From Hymenopellis radicata (Eukaryota; Basidiomycota; Agaricomycetes; Agaricales; Physalacriaceae), in contig JADNRX010000717.1 of NCBI GenBank assembly GCA_015501595.1, positions 1 to 25,731 of the forward strand: a DNA stretch of 25,731 bases, in the 5' to 3' direction. The translations under genes and the position numbers were made by a program. Below are positions 10,651 to 19,951 of the stretch, piece by piece; position 1 is the first letter of the stretch, and each line of letters begins with the position of its first letter. Under the pieces are notes generated by a model that was given only the letters and a program-made list of their open reading frames with translations, searched no databases and had not been told where the DNA came from.

Positions 10651-10829
10651 TGAAGATGTATTTCGGTCCGAAGCTCCACCACATTCTTTATCTGCAGGTA
10701 ATCAAAGCAGAACAGCAATCACAAGTGGTACAACATGACCTTATTCGAAGGAGACAAGTTTATCTTCCTACTCGCTAAGCGTCATCCGCTCGCCTGTAAA
10801 GGGTCATTTTTTCTTGCTTTTAGTGCTAA
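10400..10829. other. Upstream region of GH79 copy A, duplicated upstream of the copy B fragment
   Basis: No gene is visible. The part from 10400 to about 10650 resembles 11520-11730 base for base over long stretches, so it belongs to the duplicated GH79 block and holds the copy A promoter (TATA-like element near 10455-10461, read on minus). The part beyond 10650 looks unique and holds nothing recognisable. Confidence 0.6.
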
Positions 10830-11096
10830 CAGATGGAACTCACCTTATCTCGCCCGGACTGTCTTCATCAACTTTGAAGCATATTCGGGAATGCGATGCG
10901 TTCTAGCTTCCATGCCGATATTGACTTGGCCGAGGGTCTGAACAAAGAGCATACGAAGATGGTCTTCAAGTGCTTGCAAGATGACCATATTCATAACGTT
11001 TTCGAGCTCGAGTTCCATGACCTGCGCGATGCCGCGCTCTTACCGGTTGCTTCAGCGATGATGACTGCCGTGTAGTATTGTGTTTGAAGAGGGAAC
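10830..11096 (-). pseudogene. Relic of a GH79 C-terminal beta domain
   Basis: Read from 11095 downward, one frame gives QTQYYTAVIIAEATGKS. It lines up with QPQYYAAVIAGEAIGKT of GH79 copy A. A shift of frame then gives GIAQVMELELEN, the expected next strand, and later a weak LFVQTLG where copy A has a hydrophobic VFIN strand. No start, signal peptide or catalytic part accompanies it. It is a decayed fragment of another GH79 copy. The lower boundary is approximate because similarity fades. Confidence 0.6.
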
Positions 11097-11145
11097 CGTT
11101 ACGTTTGTATGAACTTCTCGGCGTCGAAGATTGCATGTAGGGTGG

Positions 11146-11235
11146 TTTGTGCGCACCTCTTGTCGCTTCGCTTTGAGGAGAGCACGTCCGCCATGGACGT
11201 TTCAGATCCTGTGAGTGCTTGGTTTACATAACTAT
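11146..11235 (-). pseudogene. Duplicated 5' end of the ZNF830-like gene
   Basis: This stretch matches 8156-8250, including the start codon context, the first codons (MADV) and about 30 bases of upstream sequence. The copy is four bases shorter just after the start, so the frame is lost after MADV. Nothing further of the gene follows, so it cannot make the zinc-finger protein. Its upstream side joins directly to a GH79 N-terminal fragment. In the intact locus the same ZNF830 start is instead followed by the 3' end of GH79 copy A. Confidence 0.75.
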
Positions 11236-11730
11236 TATGACTCTGTGGTCTGCGCTGGCTGCACCAAGGTGGTACGCCGGTAAGGCCTTTCAAGTTGTCG
11301 AGAACGTTGTACGTGAACTGGGTTCGCGAGATTGTGCCTGTTCCAGGCAGTCCAGCTCTTTTGCTCGATGGAGAAGGATACCAGTGACGAAAATAGTATG
11401 GTGGATGCAGAGTGATAGAGTTACAGTGGCAGTCGAACGTGATTGCACAGAAGTCAACAGCAAAGAGAACACGCTCGAAGAGCTGAAAAATTCGAAGCGC
11501 GCCAAGGGAATTGGTGGAGGAGTATGATAACGAAACGAGGCCCTCCTTGTCATCCATATATTGAGAAACGGGTCATGTGAACTTGCTATGAAGAGCGAAG
11601 CAAAGCGATTCGTGGTCATAGAGAACAGGACACGAGAACCCAGGTCCACACGCAGAGAGTCAAAACTTGGAGGGGAGATTCGGAGGCGACGCGAGCCTCG
11701 TACCGTGGTATGAATTCGAAGTTGTATTGC
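11236..11730 (-). pseudogene. GH79 copy B: N-terminal and promoter fragment
   Basis: The segment resembles 10120-10650 of GH79 copy A, covering the upstream region, signal-peptide region and first exon. Recognisable pieces in changing frames are VFSLLLTSVQSRSTATVTLSL and RTQFTYNVLDNLKGLTGVPP. The position of the copy A start codon no longer reads ATG, and about ten bases are missing after GVPP. All catalytic exons are absent: the fragment stops at the ZNF830 5' copy. This is a dead remnant of a tandem duplication. Confidence 0.72.
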
Positions 11731-11746
11731 AGGTGACCACGACAGG

Positions 11747-12152
11747 GGAGCATTCGCAAATGGTACAACCTTACTGGAACGAGAGGAGTAACCTGAGACC
11801 GGAGTTGGGAGAGCGTAGGTCGTTGGTTCTATAGAGGTCGGGTTCATTACTCGATGTGGTTATGCCTGCTGGCTTCACCCCCTCAGCAGCGAATGCTTTG
11901 ACGAGTGACTTGACTTCCAGGACAGCGTTCGTGAGATTGTTGGGGCCTAGGTTTAAGCTCATGTAACCTGTGTGTTTGCGTGTCTTCGTCAGATACACCC
12001 TGTAAGGCTGTATTCTATATGATGTTTCGCATACCTCGCGGTAGATATTTAGCAAGTCGGAAAGAACCATCTCCAATAGTAGCATTAAGACGGTAGAAGT
12101 CGGATCAGCCACGGTGAGCTGAGAAGGACATATGAATGCACTTGAAATCAGT
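11747..12152 (-). pseudogene. GH79 middle fragment (third copy) with an NEPDLY motif
   Basis: From an acceptor-like CAG near 12135, one frame gives DFYRLNATIGDGSFRLAKYLPR in pieces, then an intron with donor GTATGC, then SLNLGPNNLTNAVLEVKSLV and NEPDLYRTNDLR. These match the exons of copy A around the acid/base glutamate. The strand before NEPDLY is shortened, and no N-terminal or nucleophile exon is attached. It keeps the usual NEP, while copy A has NEA, so it is not simply a recent copy of A. It is nonfunctional as it stands. Confidence 0.68.
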
Positions 12153-12420
12153 GCGTCTCAATGACTGTTATAAGTGAGCAAGATGGCTATGTCAATGGAA
12201 ACATATATATGATGCTACAGCACACCTGAGTTGCCCTAAGATTATTCCTTGTTGGATTAAGGTTTGAACGTGGTGGGACATGGATACCGGCTGTCAGCGA
12301 GGACAAACTAGGTAGTTTACCGTTATTTGTACCTCGGGATGGACGTGGTCTACACTTAGACTACCAGGAGTCCCTCCAGGGCCTTACCTCCTCATCTCGA
12401 GTGTTGGGTTTTCGAAGAAA

Positions 12421-13920
12421 ATGAAAAGGAAGCCCCGCCGCCGCCATATAATGTATGGCTTCCTGTCTCGATGAGGAGTACGATCGACCCTGTGTAAGCT
12501 CTTCAACTGTTACAGGTTCTTGACCACTAACGTATCTGCAGAGACATGGGTAGTCCCCGTCGCCGCCGTGTAATCTATGGCTTGCTGTCTCGACGAGGAT
12601 TACGACTAACTCTGGGTAAGTTCTTCTTCCTCCCAGGTTCCTTGAATACTAACATATCTTCAGAGACACGGGTGGTCCCCGTCGCCGCCGTGTAATCCAT
12701 GGCTTGCTGTCTCGACGAGGATTACGACCGACTTTGGGTAAGTTCTTCATCTATCACAGGTTCCTTGTATACTAATGTATCTTCAGAGACACGGGTGGTC
12801 CCCGTTGCCGCCGTGTAGTCCATGGCTTGCTGTCTTCATGGGAGCAAATACCGACTGTAAGAGACACGGGTAGTCCCCGTCGCCGCCGTGTGGTCCATGG
12901 CTTGCTGTCTCGACGAGGATTACGACCGACTTTGGGTAAGTTCTTCATCTATCACAGGTTCCTTGTATACTAATGTATCTTCAGAGACACGGGTGGTCCC
13001 CGTTGCCGCTGTGTAATACATGGCTTGCTGTCTTCATGGGAGCAAATACCGACTGTAAGAGACACGGGTAGTCCCCGTCGCCGCCGTGTGATCCATGGCT
13101 TGCTGTCTCGACGAGGATTACGACCAACTCTGGGTAAGTTCTTCTTCTTCCCAGGTTCCTTGAATACTAACATATCTTCAGAGACACGGGTGGTCCCCGT
13201 CGCCGCTGTGTAATACATGGCTTGCTGTCTTCATGGGAGCGAATACCGGACTGCTAGAGACACGGGTAGTCCCCGTCGCCGCCGTGTGATCCATGGCTTG
13301 CTGTCTCGACGAGGATTACGACCAACTCTGGGTAGGTTCTTCTTCTTCACAGGTTCCTTGTATACTAACATATCTTCAGAGACACGGGTGGTCCCCGTCG
13401 CCGCTGTGTAATACATGGCTTGCTGTCTTCATGGGAGCGAATACCGGCTGTAAGAGACACGGGTAGTCCCCGTCGCCGCCGTGTGATCCATGGCTTGCTG
13501 TCTCGACGAGGATTACGACCAACTCTGGGTAGGTTCTTCTTCTTCACAGGTTCCTTGTATACTAACATATCTTCAGAGACACGGGTGGTCCCCGTCGCCG
13601 CCGTGTAGTCCATGGCCTGCTGTCTTCATGGGAGCGAATACCGACTGTAAGAGACACGGGTAGTCCCCGTCGCCGCCGTGTGATCCATGGCTTGCTGTCT
13701 CGACGAGGATTACGACCAACTCTGGTAGGTTCTTCTTCTTCCAGGTTCCTTGTATACTAACATATCTTCAGAGACACGGGTGGTCCCCGTCGCTGCCGTG
13801 TAGTCCATGGCTTGCTGTCTTCATGGGAGCGAATACCGGCTGTAAGAGACACGGGTGGTCCCCGTCGCCGCCGTGTAATCCATGGCTTGCTGTCTCGATG
13901 AGGATTAAGACCAACACCTT
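12421..13920 (+). pseudogene. Possible decayed gene made of tandem symmetric exons within the array
   Basis: If each intron ends at the second AG of the CAGAG acceptor, the exons are 72, 72, 147, 147, 148, 147, 146 and 147 bases. Most are multiples of three and all start in the same phase. The frame then encodes repeats of the type DTGSPRRRRVIHGLLSRRGL alternating with HGLLSSWERIP. An ATG at 12421 lies in this frame at the head of the first, diverged unit (MKRKPRRRH...). A TGA at 12472-12474 sits where other units have CGA. The last unit has the same CGA-to-TGA change; two middle exons have one-base indels. With the first AG as acceptor, each exon hits a stop within about 12 codons. It may be a dead repeat-protein gene or a noncoding transcript. 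No known domain is recognised. Confidence 0.3.
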
Positions 13921-13990
13921 GTAAGCTTCTTCACCCTTAAGACTCCCTTCTGTGCTCAAACATCAGTAGTGATACGGGTGGTCCTCACTC
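12421..13990 (+). repeat. Tandem array of exon-intron cassettes (~75-base cores, ~197-base composite unit)
   Basis: Fourteen good copies of a core beginning GAGACACGGGTRGTCCCCGT start at 12541, 12663, 12786, 12861, 12984, 13059, 13181, 13257, 13379, 13454, 13576, 13651, 13771 and 13846; decayed copies lie near 12427 and 13970. The cores come in two types. Type A continues with CGACGAGGATTACGACC and a 47-49-base intron-like segment: donor GTAAGT or GTAGGT, branch site TACTAAC or TACTAAT, acceptor CTTCAG. Type B continues with a short TCATGGGAGCRAATACCG tail and runs straight into the next A core. From 12786 on, A and B alternate, giving a 195-198-base composite period. Nine donor sites are visible in all, the first and last variant (GTAAGC). 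I do not recognise the family. The 268 bases before the array hold nothing I can identify. Confidence 0.95.
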
Positions 13991-15592
13991 CCGCCCTACA
14001 ATGTGCTGCAGCGCCCAAAACATTTTCCTCTTTCCAGTGGAGGTTTCAACTGTGCGTGACACTTAATTTCAGCAGAGCCCTTTTCGTGTTGACAGTGAGA
14101 TGCGCCCAGATTCCCCGATACCAGGCCACTCCCTAGCGGCAACCTTCTAGCGTTTGACGCGCTCTCCGTCTTCTCGTCAGGTCTGCGTAAGGCTTGGTTG
14201 ATGATACCCGAGGCCTGGTGCCCCTTCACTTTGCGGTCTCCCACTCGGCCTGCTTGAGTTTGAGCGGCTGAGTATGTGGTGCACGGGCTGTCGCCGACTT
14301 CTTCGCAGCACATTGATCGTCTTTGTGGATTTCAGTTTCTCGCTTGTAGCCCGCTCTTCTCATCGTAGATTTCGTACCGATATTGCCTTCCCTGGTCCCA
14401 GGTCCCACCATGAACGGACCCTACCATCAGGCCTTCTGGCAGTTCCCTTCTGGTTGTGGACAGATACACCAGCCACACACACCAGCCACGCGCTCTCATG
14501 CGACCTCACGTTCCAGCCCATCGCCCCTGCCCTGTTCCTCAACCTTTACTCCTCCGCCATCAACATTTCATTCTCGCCGCATGAACCGTTCAGTTGGTAT
14601 CATCCTTTCCGTTCTTCATTGAAGTCACTTACCTTACCACAGGTTCGGCTTGCTTCGCTGCGCGCACCGACTTGCGGTCTATCATTCTCGTACCTCGCGG
14701 CAGTCTGCTTTCCTTTCGCGTGCGCTGTACTTCACCAGAGCCCGCCGCCCGGTAGCTTTCCTCTCTGGTGGTTTTGTCCTCTCCAGGAGGTTTTCCCCAG
14801 AAGGTTTTGATGCACCCGAGGCAAAAAAAATGGTCCTATTGGCCGTCCCTACTCTATTTAACCAAATGCTATGTGACTTCAATGCTGCTGATCTGTGTTC
14901 GTGGTGTTGACATGAATGAGTAGCGGATGATAACTAAAGAAGTTCAAGTGTAATGAGGATGCAGCAGTTCTGCGGCCGTGAGATTCTTTTGGATTTCTCG
15001 TCTGTTATTCTGGTAGCTCGGGTTCGGACAGAATCCTGAGAAACGTCGAAGCAAGTTCAACGTACGACAAGTGTCATGGCAGGAGTCAGATTTGGAAGGT
15101 AAAATATACCTGAGGTTTCATTGACATATGGTCTGCCATTCCGGGCAGGTCAATGGCGAGTCAAATGATCATGCAAAAGCTATGTGATGCATTCACAAAA
15201 GACCTGTGAAGAACATATCATCCAAAATCCCTTGTTGTTGTGCGCACACTCCCTCCAATTGGCCGGAGAAAGAGCTTGATTTCGGCGTTAAAGCTTCCCT
15301 TTTTCAACCTCTCACACTAGTACTGCTTTAAGTTTATGACCGTACTTCGATGTTACCGTCGTAGAACGCACGGTCCTCGCTATACGAATCTGAGGCCACC
15401 AGTGATTTGCGTCGGCAATTGCCGTGCCGAAGTAACTCTGCAACGGTCATAGTGACTTGCTGTTGCATAGTCAGAATACTTGCGCGGAACATTTCCGAGT
15501 CCAGGTATTCCCCTAGCACTATCCCAGGTGAGTGCGTAGGTGAATCTTTGTTGGGGTGACTTACGACAACTAAGTAGCCTCTAGCTTCATTC
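13991..15592. other. About 1.6 kb without a recognisable gene; one orphan open frame
   Basis: The longest open frame is 14274-14810 (plus, 178 codons), rich in Ser, Pro, Phe and Leu, with no domain I know. A second ATG at 14410 has a good context (CCCACCATGA) but opens only about 70 codons. Either could be an exon of a transcript arising in the repeat array, or chance. From 14890 to 15592 I see only short accidental frames, and the end must contain the F-box gene's promoter. Confidence 0.5.
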
Positions 15593-17308
15593 ATGCTTGA
15601 TATTGTTATCGACCACAATGACTCCAATGGCACCCTGCCTAACATCGACGGGAATCTCTTGCGTCAACTGGTGCCGCTCTTGCAGAGCAACGAGCAACCC
15701 TCTGAAGAAGATTTTATTGCGGCCTCCACTGCGCGTGAAGTTGCCCTTGATAACCTCAAGAAGATTGACAGTACTATGCAATCTTTGATGAGAATGCGCG
15801 AGGGCATCGTTCGGGAAAAGGAGGGATATGACGCGATCCTGAGTCCTATTCGCCGTCTCTCTAGCGACGTCCTCGGGGAGATCTTTCTCCTGTGTATGCC
15901 CACGTCCGATGAACCTATTTTATCCTTTGGTACTTCCGCGCCTTGGAACTTGGCTAGCGTGTGCCGCGCCTGGTATCACGCCGCCGTGGCATTCTCACCG
16001 CTATGGATCAAGCACGATTTTTACTTCCCCTCCCATGGAGTATCCGCTCGCCACACCTTGCGTCGCTTGGCATTCGCCATGAATCTCTCTGCAGGACGCG
16101 GTCTGCATGGGCGCATCAGTATCGAGGCGGATAAGCATTTCCGCCAGGGCTCTCCATTATTCTCCCCGCTTCTATCGGCTGCACCACGGTTGGAAAAGCT
16201 GTCCATCAAGGCTCCGGAGTCGCTTCAGTCTTACGAGTTTAGGCGACTCGCGTCTCTCCTTCACAACTTGAAATCGCTTGACATACGGGTAGATTCCTTT
16301 TGGGACGCACCAGATTTCCTTAAAGTCATGTTTCCCCAAGGCGTCCTCAGCAGCCTCGCCATAGACGTTGACAGATTCTGGTCCAACCCATGCATAAACC
16401 TCAGTTGGAAATCCATCCAGCATCTCACGCTCCGCGCGTCAGAGGCCTCCCAGCTGAATCTGCGGTACACGCAGCATGTCGACCACGTCCTTGCAATTTT
16501 GCGTAGAGTGTCACAGATACAAACTCTTACGGTGGACACCGAGTACCTTTCCGACACAAGTGCATATTTACCAGCTTTATACGTATCTGATCCGAAGCTC
16601 CAAGTGGCTTTGCCCGCGCTGCGCGATTTGAACTGGCGGGTTTCTGTGCCGAACATATCCTCCGTGGCCAACCTAGCGGAATTGGGCGCCGAGATAAAGC
16701 CTTTGGTTACGCCACGTCTCAAAAACCTCTCCATTGATATCTGCAGTACCAGGATTGTGGAGCGTATTTTGTTTTCGCTAGGACGTTCACAGTGCTCCCT
16801 GACCAAGTTATCGCTTACATTTCCTGTAGGCATAAGGTCGATGGGTGCTGTCTTCATCATCGATGTGCTGCGACATGAGGCGTGCCATTCCCTCGAAAGT
16901 TTGTCCATAATGGGTGTGAGCGACTCCTCACAGGCCGTTGCATATGTTGTTGTATCCGAGCTCGTGATATACCGTGACGACGCCGGGCCATTGGCTATCT
17001 CTTGGCCCATCAGTCCTTCTCTACCCCCCACCACTACACATGATAATGCGCCGAACTTGCTTCCGCACCTCCGCACATTCAGAATTGACATCTCCCACGT
17101 CTCGGAAAACGTGGACTCGCAGAACTCAGTGACTGCAGGGCATATTGAAGACATCTTTATGAAGATAGCGGTCTCCCGCTACAATGCGAATTGTCTTCAG
17201 CGTGCGACAATAAATATACCACAATGGTTCAAATTCAGACCGAGCAATGTAGCGGTTCTGAACGCGTTGAAGAGGGATGGGTTTGAATTCTATCTCAGCC
17301 ATGACTAG
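15593..17308 (+). CDS. F-box-like domain protein with leucine-rich C-terminal part
   Basis: A single uninterrupted frame of 571 codons. Residues about 45-80 form a charged helix (AREVALDNLKKIDSTMQSL), followed directly by the F-box-like motif: PIRRLSSDVLGEIFLLCMP, then PWNLASVCRAWYHAAVAFSPLW. This order is typical of the large Agaricomycete F-box families, which are thought to bind Skp1 and select proteins for SCF ubiquitination. The rest has irregular leucine-rich segments (for example LEKLSIKAPESLQSYEF and LLHNLKSLDIRVD) that would form the substrate-binding part. Unlike several neighbours it has no frameshift and needs no intron. The start at 15593 is the first ATG of the frame. These proteins are numerous and fast-changing, so no target can be named. 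Confidence 0.88.
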   Translation: MLDIVIDHNDSNGTLPNIDGNLLRQLVPLLQSNEQPSEEDFIAASTAREVALDNLKKIDSTMQSLMRMREGIVREKEGYDAILSPIRRLSSDVLGEIFLLCMPTSDEPILSFGTSAPWNLASVCRAWYHAAVAFSPLWIKHDFYFPSHGVSARHTLRRLAFAMNLSAGRGLHGRISIEADKHFRQGSPLFSPLLSAAPRLEKLSIKAPESLQSYEFRRLASLLHNLKSLDIRVDSFWDAPDFLKVMFPQGVLSSLAIDVDRFWSNPCINLSWKSIQHLTLRASEASQLNLRYTQHVDHVLAILRRVSQIQTLTVDTEYLSDTSAYLPALYVSDPKLQVALPALRDLNWRVSVPNISSVANLAELGAEIKPLVTPRLKNLSIDICSTRIVERILFSLGRSQCSLTKLSLTFPVGIRSMGAVFIIDVLRHEACHSLESLSIMGVSDSSQAVAYVVVSELVIYRDDAGPLAISWPISPSLPPTTTHDNAPNLLPHLRTFRIDISHVSENVDSQNSVTAGHIEDIFMKIAVSRYNANCLQRATINIPQWFKFRPSNVAVLNALKRDGFEFYLSHD

Positions 17309-17352
17309 ATGTATCAGTTTTGCGAATGGTTGATGGTTTGCTGGACTTTTAT

Positions 17353-17613
17353 TTACACATTAGTACTATCTCTGTACAAATCTAATATGCGAGCGGAAGA
17401 TGATCGCAGATTATCAAGAACGTTGTAAAATTTCTCGAATCGGTTCGCGACCATATATTGGTCCTGTTCGATAGACAAAGACACGACACAACTGGGGATA
17501 TTGTGAAAGCAGCAGAAGGAGCGGACAGTGATAGAGCCACGTCTACAGAAAGCGCACATTCGGCGTGGAGCACCGGGGCCAGCGCAAAGCAAGGTTAACC
17601 GGATGAATCGCAT
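17353..17613 (-). pseudogene. Relic of a GH79 N-terminal exon
   Basis: Read on minus, frames give ALSLSAPSAAFTISPVV, then SLSIEQDQYMVANRFEKF and YNVLDNLR. They line up with TLSLSAPSNAPTISPSLV, SFSIEQDRWTDWAG and FTYNVLDNFK of GH79 copy A. Only the first exon is present and it shifts frame at least once. It lies about 5 kb from the other fragments, beyond the repeat array and the F-box gene, so GH79 copies once spread over at least 9 kb here. Confidence 0.7.
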
Positions 17614-18039
17614 GACCGAACGACTTATGAAGGCTTTCGAAAGAGCCCATATTATATGAGAAGTCTATCCAGGATGGGGTCATGACTGGTTTGGGTGGAC
17701 TTGCCGGCGCTGGAGACAGTTCAAACTTCAAAGCACGAGGCTCTGAGCGAACCATGGAGTCCGGTGCGCACTGTTACCTGTACAAGAACGAAGACATGGC
17801 AGCCAGACTCAGCCAGAACCAAAAAGTACCCTCCCTCCATGTCATGGTTGATTGTTATAATTGAATGAGGCTTGTGCGGTACAGTCAGATGACAGACAGA
17901 CAGACCAAGGCGTCTGAGAGCGTGTAGACTACCTCTTGCTCTTTACATGACGGTAAGCACTTGAACGTTCATGGACGTTTTCGGCAAGTTTCGGTTATTT
18001 CCATATTTCCAACCGGCGGGCCGTTTGTCAGCTCGCGCA
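17614..18039. other. Spacer upstream of the DHHC gene
   Basis: No gene is recognised. Short open frames at 17682-17864 and 17543-17755 look accidental. An ATG at 17971 is in frame with the DHHC protein and could be an alternative start 23 codons upstream; otherwise this is promoter and leader. Confidence 0.5.
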
Positions 18040-19741
18040 ATGCCTTCCAACTCCATCTGCCGTGTCGTGGAGGATGCAAAGTACCAGGCCAGGGAAAAGC
18101 GCGCGACGCGCGACAAGCCGCCGCCATGGATCACCGTCAAGCTCATGGTCCCCATAACCCTTGGCATTATGGTCTACGCCGCCTACGTCTACATTGGCCG
18201 GCTCTGCGTCCCTGCCATACGACGGCGCAGTAGCGTTCTTGACAGAGGCGGAGGCAGTGAGTGGCCACAGCGCGTAGTTTTCCCCGTGCTGACCATCACA
18301 GTCGCTCTCCTCGTCGTGTTCTGTCCGCTGTTCCTCTGGATGGTTTGGGCGTACGTTGTAGTAAGTGCCCTGTCGCCGGTCTGGGCGTTGCTGACAGTAC
18401 AAAGGTCGTGTTGACGCCGCCGGGATTTGCCAGGGATGTACGTGTGCCAGTACATTGTCCTTCCCCGTCTCATACCTTGCGCAGCATGTCCCAAAATGCC
18501 CTCCGCCACCAGCAGGACAGAGTGCGCCTCCTCCTCCCTTTGTACCCACTAATAGCGACCTGGAATCTGGGACCATGAACAATCCGGCCCGCATTAGCTC
18601 TGCTGGAAGGCTGGACAGCATTGGGGGACCCTCGTACGAGGATCTACAACTTCGGACCCCTCTTGGATCTCATGAACGCCACGAATCTAATGACGCTCCC
18701 GATCCTCCTCTCAACGACAAAAGCACCTTGGATTTACGTATAAAGATGGCCATGATGAACGTCGAACGACGACCACCAATAACACCCGTCCTCCTGCCAG
18801 AATTTCGCTACTGTACGAAGGACGAACTCGTCAAACCGTACCGTGCCCATCATTGTCGGATCTGCGGAACTTGCGTGCTGAAATATGATCATCATTGCCC
18901 ATGTACGCCTTCCCCCCCAAGTTAGCTTTACACCCTTCTCACAACCATTACCAGGGATCGGACAATGTGTCGGTGCGAGAAATCACAAGGTATGAACTAT
19001 TTTTCGCCCAGCCAAACTTGGACTCATTCATATATGCAGTTCTTCATCAACTTTAATCTAGCCGCGATGATATTCACCGCCTACACGTTTGGCACATTAC
19101 TAGCTTACACTGTACGCGGTGGAGGCGATGATCTGGACGTGCAGAACATCGTCATTATCGCTTTGTGAGTCCTTCCATAATGTATCGCTCGCTCGCATTC
19201 TGAACAACCTGTCTCCAGGAGCGCCCTGTTCTTCATATTTACATTCTCCTTGTTCGTATCGCATTGCCACCTGCTGTATCTCTCACAATCCACTGTCGAG
19301 AGTATGCGCGATCGCACGATAAAGGATCGTGAGAGTCATATTATGAACGATGCGTTAGGTTTCTGTAATCTAAGGTGACGGCTCTACTCTACATCAATGC
19401 AATATGCTGATATCCGTCTTAGCACCAAGCGGGAGCTGAAACGGTTGTGGGACGAGGAGTGGGGGCGTATAGGAAAGGAGGGCAATATGTGGTGGCTTGA
19501 GTCAGGTCGCAAAGGCTGGAAGACACTATGGGAACGTGGTGGGTCGGTTGGATATTTCCGGTTGGAAGGGTTTGTCGACGGATTACATTACACGCCTAAT
19601 CCAAGATTCGACCAGGAAGGCAGGTGGCGGCGCAGGAAGGATGGCCTGCCCATTTGCGATGACATTGTCGGCTATTGGATGGACATCATCACACTTCTAT
19701 GGACATGCTTGCACCTAACTTATTGTACCGCGGATGTATAA
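18040..19741 (+). CDS. DHHC-type protein S-palmitoyltransferase
   Basis: Seven exons: 18040-18360, 18405-18437, 18485-18902, 18955-18989, 19040-19164, 19219-19374 and 19423-19741. They join without any frameshift into 468 codons plus stop. The enzyme attaches palmitate to cysteines of membrane proteins. Two membrane helices come first ([20 protein letters not shown] and a second near residues 88-108). A proline-rich cytosolic loop follows, then the zinc-binding Cys-rich domain with [19 protein letters not shown] and the active site [18 protein letters not shown], whose Trp codon is split by an intron. Helices three and four follow ([18 protein letters not shown] and [17 protein letters not shown]), then an STVE version of the TTxE motif and the conserved [14 protein letters not shown] tail. 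The loop [11 protein letters not shown] resembles the Pfa3 group, but I do not assign a specific name. The ATG at 18040 was chosen because its protein starts like a short cytosolic tail; 17971 is possible. Confidence 0.92.
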
Positions 19742-19951
19742 TCTTCACTATGGCGCCCCACAAATCCTACATTTAGAACGGGAACTGATATGAATGAAAT
19801 GAGAAGGGTGCATCTCAGTAACTGTATTCCAAATGTTTTCACATTTTTCGTTTTACTGGGCTAATTCGACTGTACAAACAATAAAAAAGCTCAAAGCATG
19901 GGAGCAATAAACAGCGGTGGCAGTCCATCTTCAAATTGCATGAAGGTGCTC

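Noticed and set aside
12970..13613. Minus-strand open frames of 60-82 codons repeated through the array
   Set aside because: The unit length of about 197 bases is not a multiple of three, so each frame ends in the next unit, and the splice signals lie on the plus strand.
12541..13968. CRISPR array, because of regularly spaced cores
   Set aside because: The DNA is eukaryotic, the spacers are nearly identical to each other, and the spacers contain splice signals.
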